A stretch of DNA of 64,000 nucleotides, taken from positions 59,612-123,611 of the forward strand of contig DIWE01000018.1 in assembly GCA_002423435.1 (NCBI GenBank). The letters run 5' to 3'. Position 1 is the stretch's first letter; each line of letters begins with the position of its first letter. Shown in pieces: positions 41,525 to 50,050 of the stretch. Source of the stretch: Clostridiales bacterium UBA6114. GTDB taxonomy: Bacteria > Bacillota > Clostridia > Oscillospirales > Butyricicoccaceae. The position numbers and the translations under genes were made by a program. The notes under the pieces were generated by a model, which searched no databases, had not been told where the DNA came from, and saw only the letters and a program-made list of their open reading frames with translations.

Positions 41525-41989
41525 TTAAATTTCAATATACAATCTGACCGCCGCGAGAGCTTCCTTCGGATACGTCTTTTCCCCTCCGGAAACCAGAACG
41601 GAAACGTCCCTCTCCGTAGCGCCCATAAGCTCGCCGACCACCGATTTCACGCCGTCGGAGGCCTTATAGAATTTAAGCTCCACGGTTTTCCCGACGCACG
41701 CCGAAAAGTGCTCGGACTTTGTAAGCCTCCGGGTAAGTCCCGCGGACGAGACACAGAACATATACGACGGCAGCTCGTCAAATTCGCGGCCGTCGAGGAT
41801 CGGGTCCATTTTGCGGCTTAAGCCCTCGCAGTCGTCGATCGACACTCCGCCTTCCCTGTCGACATAGACGGTCAGCTGATAGTCTCCGCCTTCCTTTACA
41901 AATTCGACATCCCATATTGAGAGCCCCCCGGCCTGTGCAAGGGGCAGGGCCAGCGAATAAACCTTTTTTTCCACTTCTCTTGGCTGCAT
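41525..41989 (-). CDS. rimP: Ribosome maturation factor RimP
   Basis: 154 residues from MQPREVEKKVYSLALPLAQA, the ATG with AGAGG about 9 bases upstream; a second ATG at 41998 is too close to that site. YVDREGGVSIDDCEGLSR and VSSAGLTRRL are family signatures, with the usual SPG motif reading SAG. It supports 30S assembly and is the first gene of the nusA operon. Confidence 0.93.
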   Translation of the reverse strand: MQPREVEKKVYSLALPLAQAGGLSIWDVEFVKEGGDYQLTVYVDREGGVSIDDCEGLSRKMDPILDGREFDELPSYMFCVSSAGLTRRLTKSEHFSACVGKTVELKFYKASDGVKSVVGELMGATERDVSVLVSGGEKTYPKEALAAVRLYIEI

Positions 41990-42096
41990 AGGGCACATCC
42001 TCTGTTGAGATCGCAAACCGATCGATATTTTCGCAGCTTCAAGCCTCGCGGGCAAACCGGTTGACCGGTCTGTTCGCCAGACACTGTTTTAACAAG

Positions 42097-42120
42097 AAAG
42101 AGTGGGTTTCCCCACTCTTT
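42097..42120 (-). terminator. Leader hairpin of the rimP-nusA operon (possible attenuator)
   Basis: A 10-base stem (AAAGAGTGGG and complement) with a 4-base loop; on the minus strand it is followed by an interrupted T-tract TTTCTTGTT. It lies about 20 bases after the predicted rimP transcription start and about 70 after the spoVT stop. It can therefore end spoVT transcripts and act as a weak, factor-dependent attenuator of the nusA operon. Confidence 0.6.
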
Positions 42121-42145
42121 TCCCTACTTTCCTTCTAACAAAGAT

Positions 42146-42174
42146 ACTTTACCATTAAAACAGCGAAATTGCAA
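42146..42174 (-). promoter_or_regulatory. Promoter of the rimP-nusA-infB operon
   Basis: On the minus strand TTGCAA (42174-42169), a 17-base spacer and TAAAGT (42151-42146), roughly 150 bases before rimP. Confidence 0.65.
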
Positions 42175-42187
42175 GCTTTTTTTGCGG

Positions 42188-42730
42188 TCAGCTTTCCATT
42201 TGTTTGCTTAAAAAGGCGGCAATCGTCTGCGCAAGCTTAAATTCCGTCTCCCCGGGCGCCGGCGCGCCTTCGCTTTCGATAAAAAGCACGCATCCGGACA
42301 CGTCGCCCTCGGTGATGATCGGGGCCGCGATGGTGCAGTTTTGCCGCTCGTTTCCCTCGCAGACCGGCACTTTCCTCTCTCCCGGCTTATACCGGTACAG
42401 CTGCCTGCTCTCCATCAGCTTTTCGAGCTCCTCGCTGATGCGTTTGTCAATGATTTCACGCCTCGATACGCCTGCGGCGGAAATCACGGTGTCGCGGTCG
42501 CAAATCGCACAAGCCTGCCCGGTCGTCTTGTTAAGCGTCTCGCAGAGCTGGGTCGAAAAGGATGCGAGCTCGCCCATAGGGGAATACTTTTTAAATATAA
42601 CCTCTCCGTCGCGATCGGTGTATATTTCAAGAGGGTCGCCCTCGCGGATGCGCATTGTTCTTCTTATTTCTTTTGGAATTACCACACGTCCGAGATCATC
42701 TATGCGGCGAACAATTCCCGTTGCTTTCAT
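42188..42730 (-). CDS. spoVT: Stage V sporulation regulator SpoVT
   Basis: 180 residues from MKATGIVRRIDDLGRVVIPK, the AbrB-type swapped-hairpin DNA-binding domain, followed by a GAF-like domain (LASFSTQLCETLNKTTGQAC). The ATG has GGAGGG upstream; the open frame continues well upstream but without homology. SpoVT adjusts forespore gene expression and is strong evidence for sporulation. Near-by AbrB paralogues are an alternative, but length and GAF domain favour SpoVT. Confidence 0.92.
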   Translation of the reverse strand: MKATGIVRRIDDLGRVVIPKEIRRTMRIREGDPLEIYTDRDGEVIFKKYSPMGELASFSTQLCETLNKTTGQACAICDRDTVISAAGVSRREIIDKRISEELEKLMESRQLYRYKPGERKVPVCEGNERQNCTIAAPIITEGDVSGCVLFIESEGAPAPGETEFKLAQTIAAFLSKQMES

Positions 42731-42832
42731 ATATATTATCCCTCCGGAACAAAAATTTGTTACGCAGATATTGTTTGTAAGAGAGGGTAATTTATACAGA
42801 AAGACGCTTGGCAAAATTTGATTTTTTCTTTT

Positions 42833-42968
42833 GCGGATTTTATGAATATTATTCAAAAAGGCGATTTGCCGGTTTTTCGGTTTCCCGCATATAAATATCA
42901 GGGGTGCCGCGAAATGCAAATCCATGCATTTCGCGACACCCCTGTTTCGTGCTGTGTCCGCCGCTGCG
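42833..42968. repeat. Dispersed hairpin repeat, copy 1
   Basis: A 28-base segment (GCGGATTTTATGAATATTAT then TCAAAAAG, 42833-42860) is followed at 42900-42943 by a 19-base-arm hairpin (AGGGGTGCCGCGAAATGCA). The tail CGTGCTG...CCGCTGCGG follows to 42968. The same parts recur at 51771-51860 in different order. It marks the left edge of the accessory island. Confidence 0.7.
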
Positions 42969-43021
42969 GCGGCGACGCGGCCGGGCGCGATGCAGGCAAA
43001 AAACCGCCGGCGCGATACGGA

Positions 43022-43774
43022 TCAGTCCTTAAATATGTTCTTTACCCCCGCGAAGCCGGCTGAGAGGAAATCGATATCCGTCTGCATCATCACGAGCGTG
43101 AGGTCATCGCAAAAGCGTTTGAGCATTGCGGGGCCGGCGTGTATTCCGAACGCTTTGTTATGCCGTTTGCAGGCTGCGGCCACTTCGCCGATCGCTTCGA
43201 TTTCGATTTTGTTATTCAGGTCGCCGGGAATCCCAAGGGAGATGGAAAGGTCGTTGGGGCCGACAAGCAGAGCGTCGATGCCGTCGGTTGCGGCGATCGC
43301 ATCCAGATTTTCAAGCGTTTTCGCAGATTCTATCTGCGCGATGCTGATGACGGCCTTATTGGCATTTCTCATCACTTCAAGATGAACGCCGGCCTTATAG
43401 CCGCTGTGCGCGATACCGCTTGCATAGCCGCGCTCGCCCAGGGGCTGATACTTGGAGTATTTGACATGCTCCCTGGCCATTTCGGGCGTTTCGAGCATCG
43501 GCACCATCACGCCGGTTGCGCCCTGGTCCAGCGCGCGGGAGATATATTCCCTGGAAAGGGCGGGGACGCGCAGGAAGCTCTCAAGCCCCAGCGCATTTCC
43601 GGTGATGAAAAGATCGTGCAGCGTTTCCATGGTATAGTTCGAATGCTCGCAGTCGTACATCACAAAGTCAAGGCCGCTGTTTTTCGCAATGTAGGTTACC
43701 GCGGGATTTCTGGATACCCGCAGCATGGTGCCATATATTTTTTCTCCGGCAAGGAGTTTTTCTTTTAAGCTCAT
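43022..43774 (-). CDS. HpcH/HpaI-family class II aldolase
   Basis: 250 residues from MSLKEKLLAGEKIYGTMLRV. The motifs VMYDCEHSNYT, the TGVMVPMLETPE segment and ISIAQIESAKTLENLDAIA (metal-binding Glu), then DALLVGPNDLSISLGIPG, are typical of 4-hydroxy-2-oxo-acid aldolases that release pyruvate. The upstream ATG at 43792 lacks a ribosome site. It is the distal gene of the IclR-associated operon. Together with alanine dehydrogenase it suggests that the imported substrate ends as pyruvate plus an aldehyde (inference). Confidence 0.9.
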   Translation of the reverse strand: MSLKEKLLAGEKIYGTMLRVSRNPAVTYIAKNSGLDFVMYDCEHSNYTMETLHDLFITGNALGLESFLRVPALSREYISRALDQGATGVMVPMLETPEMAREHVKYSKYQPLGERGYASGIAHSGYKAGVHLEVMRNANKAVISIAQIESAKTLENLDAIAATDGIDALLVGPNDLSISLGIPGDLNNKIEIEAIGEVAAACKRHNKAFGIHAGPAMLKRFCDDLTLVMMQTDIDFLSAGFAGVKNIFKD

Positions 43775-43843
43775 AATAGCAGATCCTTTCATAAGGATAT
43801 CGCAGCGATATCCGGGAAATATTCGGACAGAAATTTATGAAAA

Positions 43844-44959
43844 TCAGAACAATGTCTCGGCAGGCGTATAAGTAAGCTTCTGCGTATCGGAAACCGGCTT
43901 GTTGGTCAGAGCGCCTTTATAGACATTCAGACCCTTAAGCAGCGCGGGGTCGGCTTTCATTGCGGCTTCGGCGCCCATATTGGCGATCCTGGACGCATAG
44001 GGGAGCGTCGCGTTGGTCAGCGCGAAGGTTGAAGTCCGCGGGACGGCGCCGGGCATGTTTGCGACGGAATAATGCACCACTCCGTACCTGATAAAGAAAG
44101 GGTCCTCATGGGTGGTAATACGGTCGATCGTTTCAATGGAACCGCCCTGATCAATGGCGACATCCACTAAAACGGAGCCCGGCTTCATCTGCTTTACCAT
44201 GTATTCCTTGACCAGCTTTGGGGCCTTGGCGCCGGGAATCAAAACCGCGCCGATCACGAGGTCGGCTTCGCGCACCGCGTTCTCAATGTTATAGGAATTG
44301 GAAACAAGGGTATTGACATGCGCTTCAAAAACGTCGTCGAGATATGCAAGGCGTGCGCCGGAGATGTCGAGCACGGTGACCTGGGCGCCCATGCCATAGG
44401 CCATCCTGGCGGCGTTGGTTCCGACATTGCCGCCGCCGACGATGGCGACCTTGGCTTTTTCAACGCCCGGAACGCCGCCCATGAGTATGCCGCGCCCGCC
44501 GCTTATGCTTTCGAGCATACGCGCACCGATCTGCACGGACATGCGGCCCGCGACCTCACTCATCGGACAGAGCAGCGGAAGCGTACCGTTTGCAAGCTGC
44601 ACGGTTTCGTAGGCGATGCCGATCACTTTTTTGCGGAGCAGCGCCTCGGTTTGCCCGGGATCGGGCGCCAAATGCAGATAGGTGAACAGAATCTGATTTT
44701 CCCTGAACAGATCGTATTCCGCCGGAAGAGGCTCCTTGACCTTGATAATCATATCGGCCGCATCAAAGACCCCGGCCGGTGTTTTGAGCATTTTGGCGCC
44801 GGCTTTCCCGTATTCCTCATCGGAAAATCCGCTGCCGCTGCCGGCGCCGTTCTCGATATATACCTCATGGCCCGCCCTTACAAGGGTATCCACGCCGGCA
44901 GGCGTGAGCGCAACGCGGTTTTCCTGCGCTTTGATTTCTTTCGGAACCCCGATTTTCAT
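43844..44959 (-). CDS. ald: Alanine dehydrogenase
   Basis: 371 residues from MKIGVPKEIKAQENRVALTP, exactly the family length. Substrate residues occur in IIKVKEPLP (Lys) and LFTYLHLAPD (His), and the NAD-binding motif is KVAIVGGGNVGTNAARMA. It interconverts L-alanine and pyruvate plus ammonia. In this catabolic operon it may regenerate NAD or work with the aminotransferase to handle amino groups. A GGGGG run precedes the ATG. Confidence 0.93.
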   Translation of the reverse strand: MKIGVPKEIKAQENRVALTPAGVDTLVRAGHEVYIENGAGSGSGFSDEEYGKAGAKMLKTPAGVFDAADMIIKVKEPLPAEYDLFRENQILFTYLHLAPDPGQTEALLRKKVIGIAYETVQLANGTLPLLCPMSEVAGRMSVQIGARMLESISGGRGILMGGVPGVEKAKVAIVGGGNVGTNAARMAYGMGAQVTVLDISGARLAYLDDVFEAHVNTLVSNSYNIENAVREADLVIGAVLIPGAKAPKLVKEYMVKQMKPGSVLVDVAIDQGGSIETIDRITTHEDPFFIRYGVVHYSVANMPGAVPRTSTFALTNATLPYASRIANMGAEAAMKADPALLKGLNVYKGALTNKPVSDTQKLTYTPAETLF

Positions 44960-45097
44960 AAAAAAACCCCCATCAATAAAAAATATATAATCATTGGCTT
45001 TATAATACCCGCTGCACATGCCTTGGCAAAAGGCGTGCGCAACGGGTTGTCAGACGCCGCCAACACGATCCCCGGATACCCGGAAAGCCGATCGGCA

Positions 45098-46972
45098 TTA
45101 TGGCAAACGGGCAGGTATTCTTTTATTTAATGTCCTTTGTACCAACGCGACAACAGCGGCAATCGCAATACCGATGACATCGGTTATGATGCCCGGCTTG
45201 ATCAGCACGCAGGCCGCAAGTATCAGCGAAGCGCGCATCCATAAGGGGGTCTTTCCAAAATAATATCCCTGGAACCCGGACGCGAGCAAATAGACGCCGA
45301 TAAACGCCGTAACGGTCGAGAGGATGATTGAGAGTACGTCGCCCTGCATAACCAGGACGGGGCTGAATACGAATATGAACGGTACAATATAGCCTGCCGA
45401 AGCGAGGATAAACGCCTCGACTCCGGTCTTCATGGGATCGGACTTGGCTATATTGGCACCGGCATAGGCCGCAACGGCAACCGGAGGGGTAATATTCGAG
45501 ATGACCGCGAAGTACAATACAAACAGGTGTGCCGCGATTGGCATAACACCCATTTTTACAAGCGGAGAAACGCCGACGGCCGCCGCAATCACATACGCGG
45601 GGGTAGTGGGGACGCCCATGCCCAGAATAATGGTGACAACGGCGATGAGCAGCATCGCCAGAATCAGATAACCCTGCGAAAGCGAAATGATCATGCTTCC
45701 GATCATCAGGGCAAGGCCGGTGACAGTCAGACCGACAACGATGATCCCCGCGCCCGCAAGCGCCACGGCAACCATGCACGCACTGTTGGCGCCGCTGGAA
45801 AGCGCGTTGATAATTCTCCTCGGAGTAAGTCTGGACGTTTTTTTACAAAAGCTCAAGGCAACGCAGGCCACGATGGAATAAAATCCTGAGAAAAGAACGG
45901 AATAACCCTTGCAGAGGAGATAAAACAGGATAATTACCGGGACAAACTGATATATGTCGCGCAGGACCTTTCCCAGCCGGGGCAGATCTTTTTTGTCCTC
46001 GCCCTTAATATCGTCTCTTTTACATCTGGCGTCGATCATCATCCAGATTGAAAAATAATACAAGACGGCGGGAAGAATTGCGCATAAGGCGACATCAATA
46101 TACGGCAATCCCAGATTTTCCGCCAAGACAAACGCGGCGGCGCCCATGATCGGCGGCATGATCTGCCCCCCCGTGGAGGCGGCCGCCTCCACGGCGCCGG
46201 CAAAAGACGGGGAAAAGCCGTTTCTCTTCATCAGCGGGATCGAGAACGTGCCTGTCGCGTAGACATTCGCTACCGCGGAGCCGGAAAGGGTGCCGAACAA
46301 CGCGCTGCTCAAGGTCGCGATCTTCGCGGGACCGCCGCGGGCCGCGCCGGCAATGGAACGGGCAAACTCGGTATAAAACTCTCCCGCGCCCATTTCGATA
46401 GCGAATGCGCCGAAAAGTATAAACAAAATGACCTGGGTCGCGGAGGTGCCCATCAGGTTGCCGTAAACCCCGTCACTGGAAAGCAAAAAAATGTTTTCGA
46501 TCATTTTGGGCAACGAAAACGCTTTGTGGTAAAAGACTCCGGGCAGATAGGCCCCCAAGGGGAGATACAGAAGGAAAAGCGAAACCAGTATTGCCATGAC
46601 CGGGGCGACGCAGCGGCGGACAGCTTCAATAACAAGGATGATCAAAATGATCCCCAGAACGATTTCAATATCTTTGACCTCTGTCACGCCCATCAGGCGG
46701 CCTTCCAGATATTTTCTCTGCAAAACCACATATAACGAAGGGAAAAAAGCCAAAAATGCCAGCACCCCATCGAGAACCGTGATTCTGTCTTTAGGGGACT
46801 TCTTTGTGGCCGGGAAAATAAGAAAGGTCAGGGGCAGCAGAAACAAAAGATGGACGCCTCTTTGCGTGAACGGAGGATAAACGCCGCTGACCGATGTGTA
46901 CAGGTGAAAAAGGCCGACGCATGCCCCAATCACGACAGCGATATATTTCAAGGGACCATGAAGTTCTCTCAT
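45098..46972 (-). CDS. TRAP transporter fused permease (DctQM, TAXI type)
   Basis: 624 residues with some 16-18 hydrophobic segments. The first four correspond to the small subunit and the rest to a DctM-like domain with EMGAGEFYTEFARSIAGAARGG, GSAVANVYATGTFSIPLMKR and GMGVPTTPAYVIAAA. The fused form is the standard partner of TAXI binding proteins, encoded here immediately upstream. Ligands of this class include glutamate-like and other organic acids, but the specificity is unknown. Confidence 0.93.
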   Translation of the reverse strand: MRELHGPLKYIAVVIGACVGLFHLYTSVSGVYPPFTQRGVHLLFLLPLTFLIFPATKKSPKDRITVLDGVLAFLAFFPSLYVVLQRKYLEGRLMGVTEVKDIEIVLGIILIILVIEAVRRCVAPVMAILVSLFLLYLPLGAYLPGVFYHKAFSLPKMIENIFLLSSDGVYGNLMGTSATQVILFILFGAFAIEMGAGEFYTEFARSIAGAARGGPAKIATLSSALFGTLSGSAVANVYATGTFSIPLMKRNGFSPSFAGAVEAAASTGGQIMPPIMGAAAFVLAENLGLPYIDVALCAILPAVLYYFSIWMMIDARCKRDDIKGEDKKDLPRLGKVLRDIYQFVPVIILFYLLCKGYSVLFSGFYSIVACVALSFCKKTSRLTPRRIINALSSGANSACMVAVALAGAGIIVVGLTVTGLALMIGSMIISLSQGYLILAMLLIAVVTIILGMGVPTTPAYVIAAAVGVSPLVKMGVMPIAAHLFVLYFAVISNITPPVAVAAYAGANIAKSDPMKTGVEAFILASAGYIVPFIFVFSPVLVMQGDVLSIILSTVTAFIGVYLLASGFQGYYFGKTPLWMRASLILAACVLIKPGIITDVIGIAIAAVVALVQRTLNKRIPARLP

Positions 46973-47020
46973 AGGATGATTCTCCTATCTCTTCAAATTA
47001 AATCATGCTACCTTTTAACC

Positions 47021-47082
47021 GCGGCCATATGAGCTTGTATCTGTAAAAATATTTTTATACCATACAAAGTTCATATGGCCGC
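47021..47082. other. Intercistronic stem-loop between TAXI gene and permease gene
   Basis: Twenty-base arms (GCGGCCATATGAGCTTGTAT and a near-perfect complement at 47062-47082) around a 21-base AT-rich loop. The T-run follows on the plus strand only, so it is not a terminator for the minus-strand genes. Such a structure can protect the upstream binding-protein mRNA. Confidence 0.55.
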
Positions 47083-47114
47083 TTTTTTTAACTTACGCTT
47101 TGCCGGAAAAACGA

Positions 47115-48173
47115 TTACTTCATATAACCATGGTCCTTATACCATTTCTCCGCGGCGGGATGCAAAGGCGCGCCGAGGTTTTTCCAGCCTTCCGCCACGC
47201 TCCAGCCCTCCCAGGAAGGATGTATGGCTCTGACCTCCTGCTCATTTTCAAGAAGGATGTCGAGCAGCGCGGTGATCGCTTCATCTGGGACGTTTACATT
47301 GGTTGCGATCATATTTTTCGTTCCCATCGTCTTGACCGCTTCGGTTTGGTTGTTGTATGTATTTGCGGGAATTTCAACATCGATATAGCTGTAAGTCTCC
47401 TTGACGAAATCGATAACCTCCTGAGGCGTCGGCAGAATAACGATGTCCCTGGTGGTCTGAATCTCTCTCAGCGCGGAGGTGGGGACGGTGGAATGCTCAA
47501 ATATCAGGTCAATATGCCCGTCCTGCGCGAGAGAAGGCCAATCGCTGTATGTGGTATACAGCACGACACCGCCGTTTTTCTCGATATCCGCGGGGGTGAG
47601 GCCATAGAATTCAAGGATCTTGGTAAACATCCAGCCGGTCATGGTGGACTGGACATTTGTGAGGATTCTCACGGGTTTGCCGGAGGTAAGAGCCTCTTTG
47701 ACATCGGTGACGCCGCTGTCGGCCAGGGTTGCAAAGTGGCAGTACTGCTGGCTGAAACCGCCGATCACGGTGCGGAGATCCGGATACGCTTTATCGCCGT
47801 AGGGATCGGTTCCCGCCACGCATGCAGCCGCATGAACCGGATAAATCCAGCCGAGATCCGCCTCGCCGGCGCCAAGAGCCGGGGGATTGGAAACGCCGCC
47901 GCCGGGAAGGCACTGGAGTATAACGCCGCGGTCCTGCTTGTTCACAAGCTCCGCGAGAACAGCGGCGTTGTTGTAGACGGCGCCGCCGACAGCCGCGGTT
48001 ACCATATCAAGCGTGATGGATCCCGGGGAGCCTGCCGCAGGGACCGTCGCGGGCGCCGCCGAGGAATCCGTCGGGGAGTCCGTTGAAGCTGCGGGAGTGC
48101 CGCCGCCGGAACAGGCGGCCGTTGCCAAAAAAAGCGCAAGCAAAAGGATGGTGCTGATACAGCGTTTAATCAT
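47115..48173 (-). CDS. TAXI-family TRAP solute-binding lipoprotein
   Basis: 352 residues with a lipoprotein signal ending AAC at C21 and a Ser/Thr/Pro-rich linker. The domain then starts ITLDMVTAAVGGAVYNNAAVLAEL, with ADLGWIYPVHAA and KNMIATNVNVPDEAITALLD, typical of TAXI proteins. It captures the substrate outside the membrane for the fused permease. A large distance in sequence from the DctP at 14240 shows the two TRAP systems are unrelated. Confidence 0.9.
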   Translation of the reverse strand: MIKRCISTILLLALFLATAACSGGGTPAASTDSPTDSSAAPATVPAAGSPGSITLDMVTAAVGGAVYNNAAVLAELVNKQDRGVILQCLPGGGVSNPPALGAGEADLGWIYPVHAAACVAGTDPYGDKAYPDLRTVIGGFSQQYCHFATLADSGVTDVKEALTSGKPVRILTNVQSTMTGWMFTKILEFYGLTPADIEKNGGVVLYTTYSDWPSLAQDGHIDLIFEHSTVPTSALREIQTTRDIVILPTPQEVIDFVKETYSYIDVEIPANTYNNQTEAVKTMGTKNMIATNVNVPDEAITALLDILLENEQEVRAIHPSWEGWSVAEGWKNLGAPLHPAAEKWYKDHGYMK

Positions 48174-48206
48174 AATAATTCTCCTTTTTTACTTTTTTTG
48201 ATGAAT

Positions 48207-49196
48207 TTATCTGGCTTTTTGAGGCTTAAGCGGGATGTCTGTGAATTCGCCGTCCTTCATAAGGAGCTTGCCGTCGATTTCAATTGTCGGAGCAACAACA
48301 ACCGCGTCAATATGTCCGGCGGCGCGAATGGTTCCCCCCTGTGCGATGTTGGTGCCAAATCCGATATGGCAGGTGGAAATTGCGCTTTCGTCCTCTAAAT
48401 AGGAATTCCCGGTAAGAATTGCACAGGGGTTCATGCCGATACCGAACTCTCCGGCATAGTAGATATTCGGATCGTTGAGCGCTGCGAGTCTTTTTGCAAA
48501 CAAATCGGCTTTTGTACCACCCCCGATTTTTACGATGCGGCCGTTTTCAATCAGGCAGCTTACCGGCGCGTCCAGAGGACCCACATCGGGAATGCTTCCG
48601 TCGACAACGAATATCCCCTGTGTGCTTTCCTCAAGAGGGCCGATGTTGGCTTCCACGCTCATTGAGCGGAAGGCTCCTTTCCCCCGGACCATGGCATCCA
48701 GTCCCCGGCCGGCTCTGCCGGTCCCGTCAAACGCAATGTCGGTTCCGCCGGGGGCCGTTATCCTAAAGCGCTTACCGTTTGTCAGGCGCTCGGCAACCTG
48801 GTGCACATAGGGGGAGACAGCCGCAAAATCGGCCTGCATGAGCCGCTGCGTCAAATCGCTTTCCTGAACATCCGGGAAGTTGATCCAACGGGCGCCCGCC
48901 TTATTGGCCTCCATTCTCGCGTTGGTCTGCGAAAGAGAGCAGGAGTTAAGCGCGAAGACGACATCCGTATTCTTCATTGCCGCGGCGGCTTCGGGGAGAG
49001 GCTCCTCTCCCCCGACCGTCTGAGGGGGCATGACCAGCATGGTCACATTGCCTCGCATTTCTTCCAGGATATACCGCTGGACAGCTTGTGCGATCCGCAG
49101 CTTGTTGTTGTCGGTGATGATGAGGGCGTGCTCCTCAGGCGTGAGGGCGGCGCAGACGGTCACAAGTCTTTTGGCCCCCTCGTCGATACTGATCAT
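48207..49196 (-). CDS. M29 aminopeptidase/NicX-like metalloprotein
   Basis: 329 residues from MISIDEGAKRLVTVCAALTP, with an AGGAGG-type site. The C-terminal half shows GEFGIGMNPCAILTGNSYLE, DESAISTCHIGFGTN and AAGHIDAVVVAPTIEIDG, the metal-binding Glu/His/Asp pattern shared by thermophilic M29 aminopeptidases and 2,5-dihydroxypyridine dioxygenase. Which activity applies is not decidable here. Being inside a TRAP/IclR catabolic operon argues for a small-molecule role over protein turnover. It overlaps the iclR-type gene by ATGA. Confidence 0.8.
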   Translation of the reverse strand: MISIDEGAKRLVTVCAALTPEEHALIITDNNKLRIAQAVQRYILEEMRGNVTMLVMPPQTVGGEEPLPEAAAAMKNTDVVFALNSCSLSQTNARMEANKAGARWINFPDVQESDLTQRLMQADFAAVSPYVHQVAERLTNGKRFRITAPGGTDIAFDGTGRAGRGLDAMVRGKGAFRSMSVEANIGPLEESTQGIFVVDGSIPDVGPLDAPVSCLIENGRIVKIGGGTKADLFAKRLAALNDPNIYYAGEFGIGMNPCAILTGNSYLEDESAISTCHIGFGTNIAQGGTIRAAGHIDAVVVAPTIEIDGKLLMKDGEFTDIPLKPQKAR

Positions 49197-50005
49197 CCGG
49201 GATCCTCCTTTATTAACTGTTTTGTTGAATTGTTCTCGCCGGAGGCTGCAAGGCCGATTTCCGGGCCGGCGTAGCCAAGCTCCCTTGATATGCTGTTTAC
49301 TGTTTTTTGCAGCGATTGGCACAGCGCCTGCATACGATCCCCGGTAAACTGGGTACACAGGCCGGCGATGCTGATGCAGGCGATAACCGCACCTGCATTG
49401 TCTCGCACCGGCATCGCCATGCCTGCGGTCCCCTCCACATATTCATGGGAGCTGAAGGAATACCCCCTATTCCGTTCGTTTTCCAGCTTTGTGCGAAGCT
49501 GTTCCACAAAGCCCCTGTGGAGGTCATCCTCCTGCCGGAACCTTTCAATCAGGGCATTCAGTTCGTCCGTAGCCAGAAATGCAATCAATGCACGCGAGGT
49601 GCCCAGATAGAGTTTCATCCTGAGCCCCGACATATTGTAAATGCCGATATTCTTGACAGGAAACACCTTGTCGATGAAAATCGCTCTGTTCCCGTCGCGC
49701 ACCAGAAGCCGGACACATAAGCCGGTTTCATTGCAGAGCTGCTCCATATAATGAAACGCTATCTTGTGGAGATTGAGCTGGGACAGCACAAGGTTCCCAA
49801 AGTGCAGCAAGGCAAGCCCCAGCTTATACTTTCCATCCGGCATTTTTACAACAAAATCCTGCTGTTCCAGCGTGTTGAGGATTCTGAGCGCCGTGGGCTT
49901 CGGCATGTCGGAAAGCTTGGCGGCTTCAGATAACGTAAGAACCGGTCTCTCGGCTGAAAAAAGCTTCAGCATTTCAAGCACCTTTGCACAACTCTTATTA
50001 ATCAA
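49193..50005 (-). CDS. IclR-family transcriptional regulator
   Basis: 270 residues. The N-terminal winged helix is KVLEMLKLFSAERPVLTLSE and MPKPTALRILNTLEQQDFVV; the C-terminal effector domain has FIDKVFPVKN, RALIAFLA and GMAMPVRDNAGAVIACISIA. IclR proteins sense a catabolic intermediate and act as repressors or activators of adjacent operons. Two identical 18-base sites upstream of the operon are its likely targets. Confidence 0.92.
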   Translation of the reverse strand: MINKSCAKVLEMLKLFSAERPVLTLSEAAKLSDMPKPTALRILNTLEQQDFVVKMPDGKYKLGLALLHFGNLVLSQLNLHKIAFHYMEQLCNETGLCVRLLVRDGNRAIFIDKVFPVKNIGIYNMSGLRMKLYLGTSRALIAFLATDELNALIERFRQEDDLHRGFVEQLRTKLENERNRGYSFSSHEYVEGTAGMAMPVRDNAGAVIACISIAGLCTQFTGDRMQALCQSLQKTVNSISRELGYAGPEIGLAASGENNSTKQLIKEDPG

Positions 50006-50050
50006 TTGCAGCCTCCAGATTATTACAAGAACAAAGCTCGTAGTCTTTGA

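Noticed and set aside
42731..42925. N-terminal extension of SpoVT
   Set aside because: The homologous protein starts at 42730 with GGAGGG upstream; the extension covers an AT-rich promoter region and a repeat.
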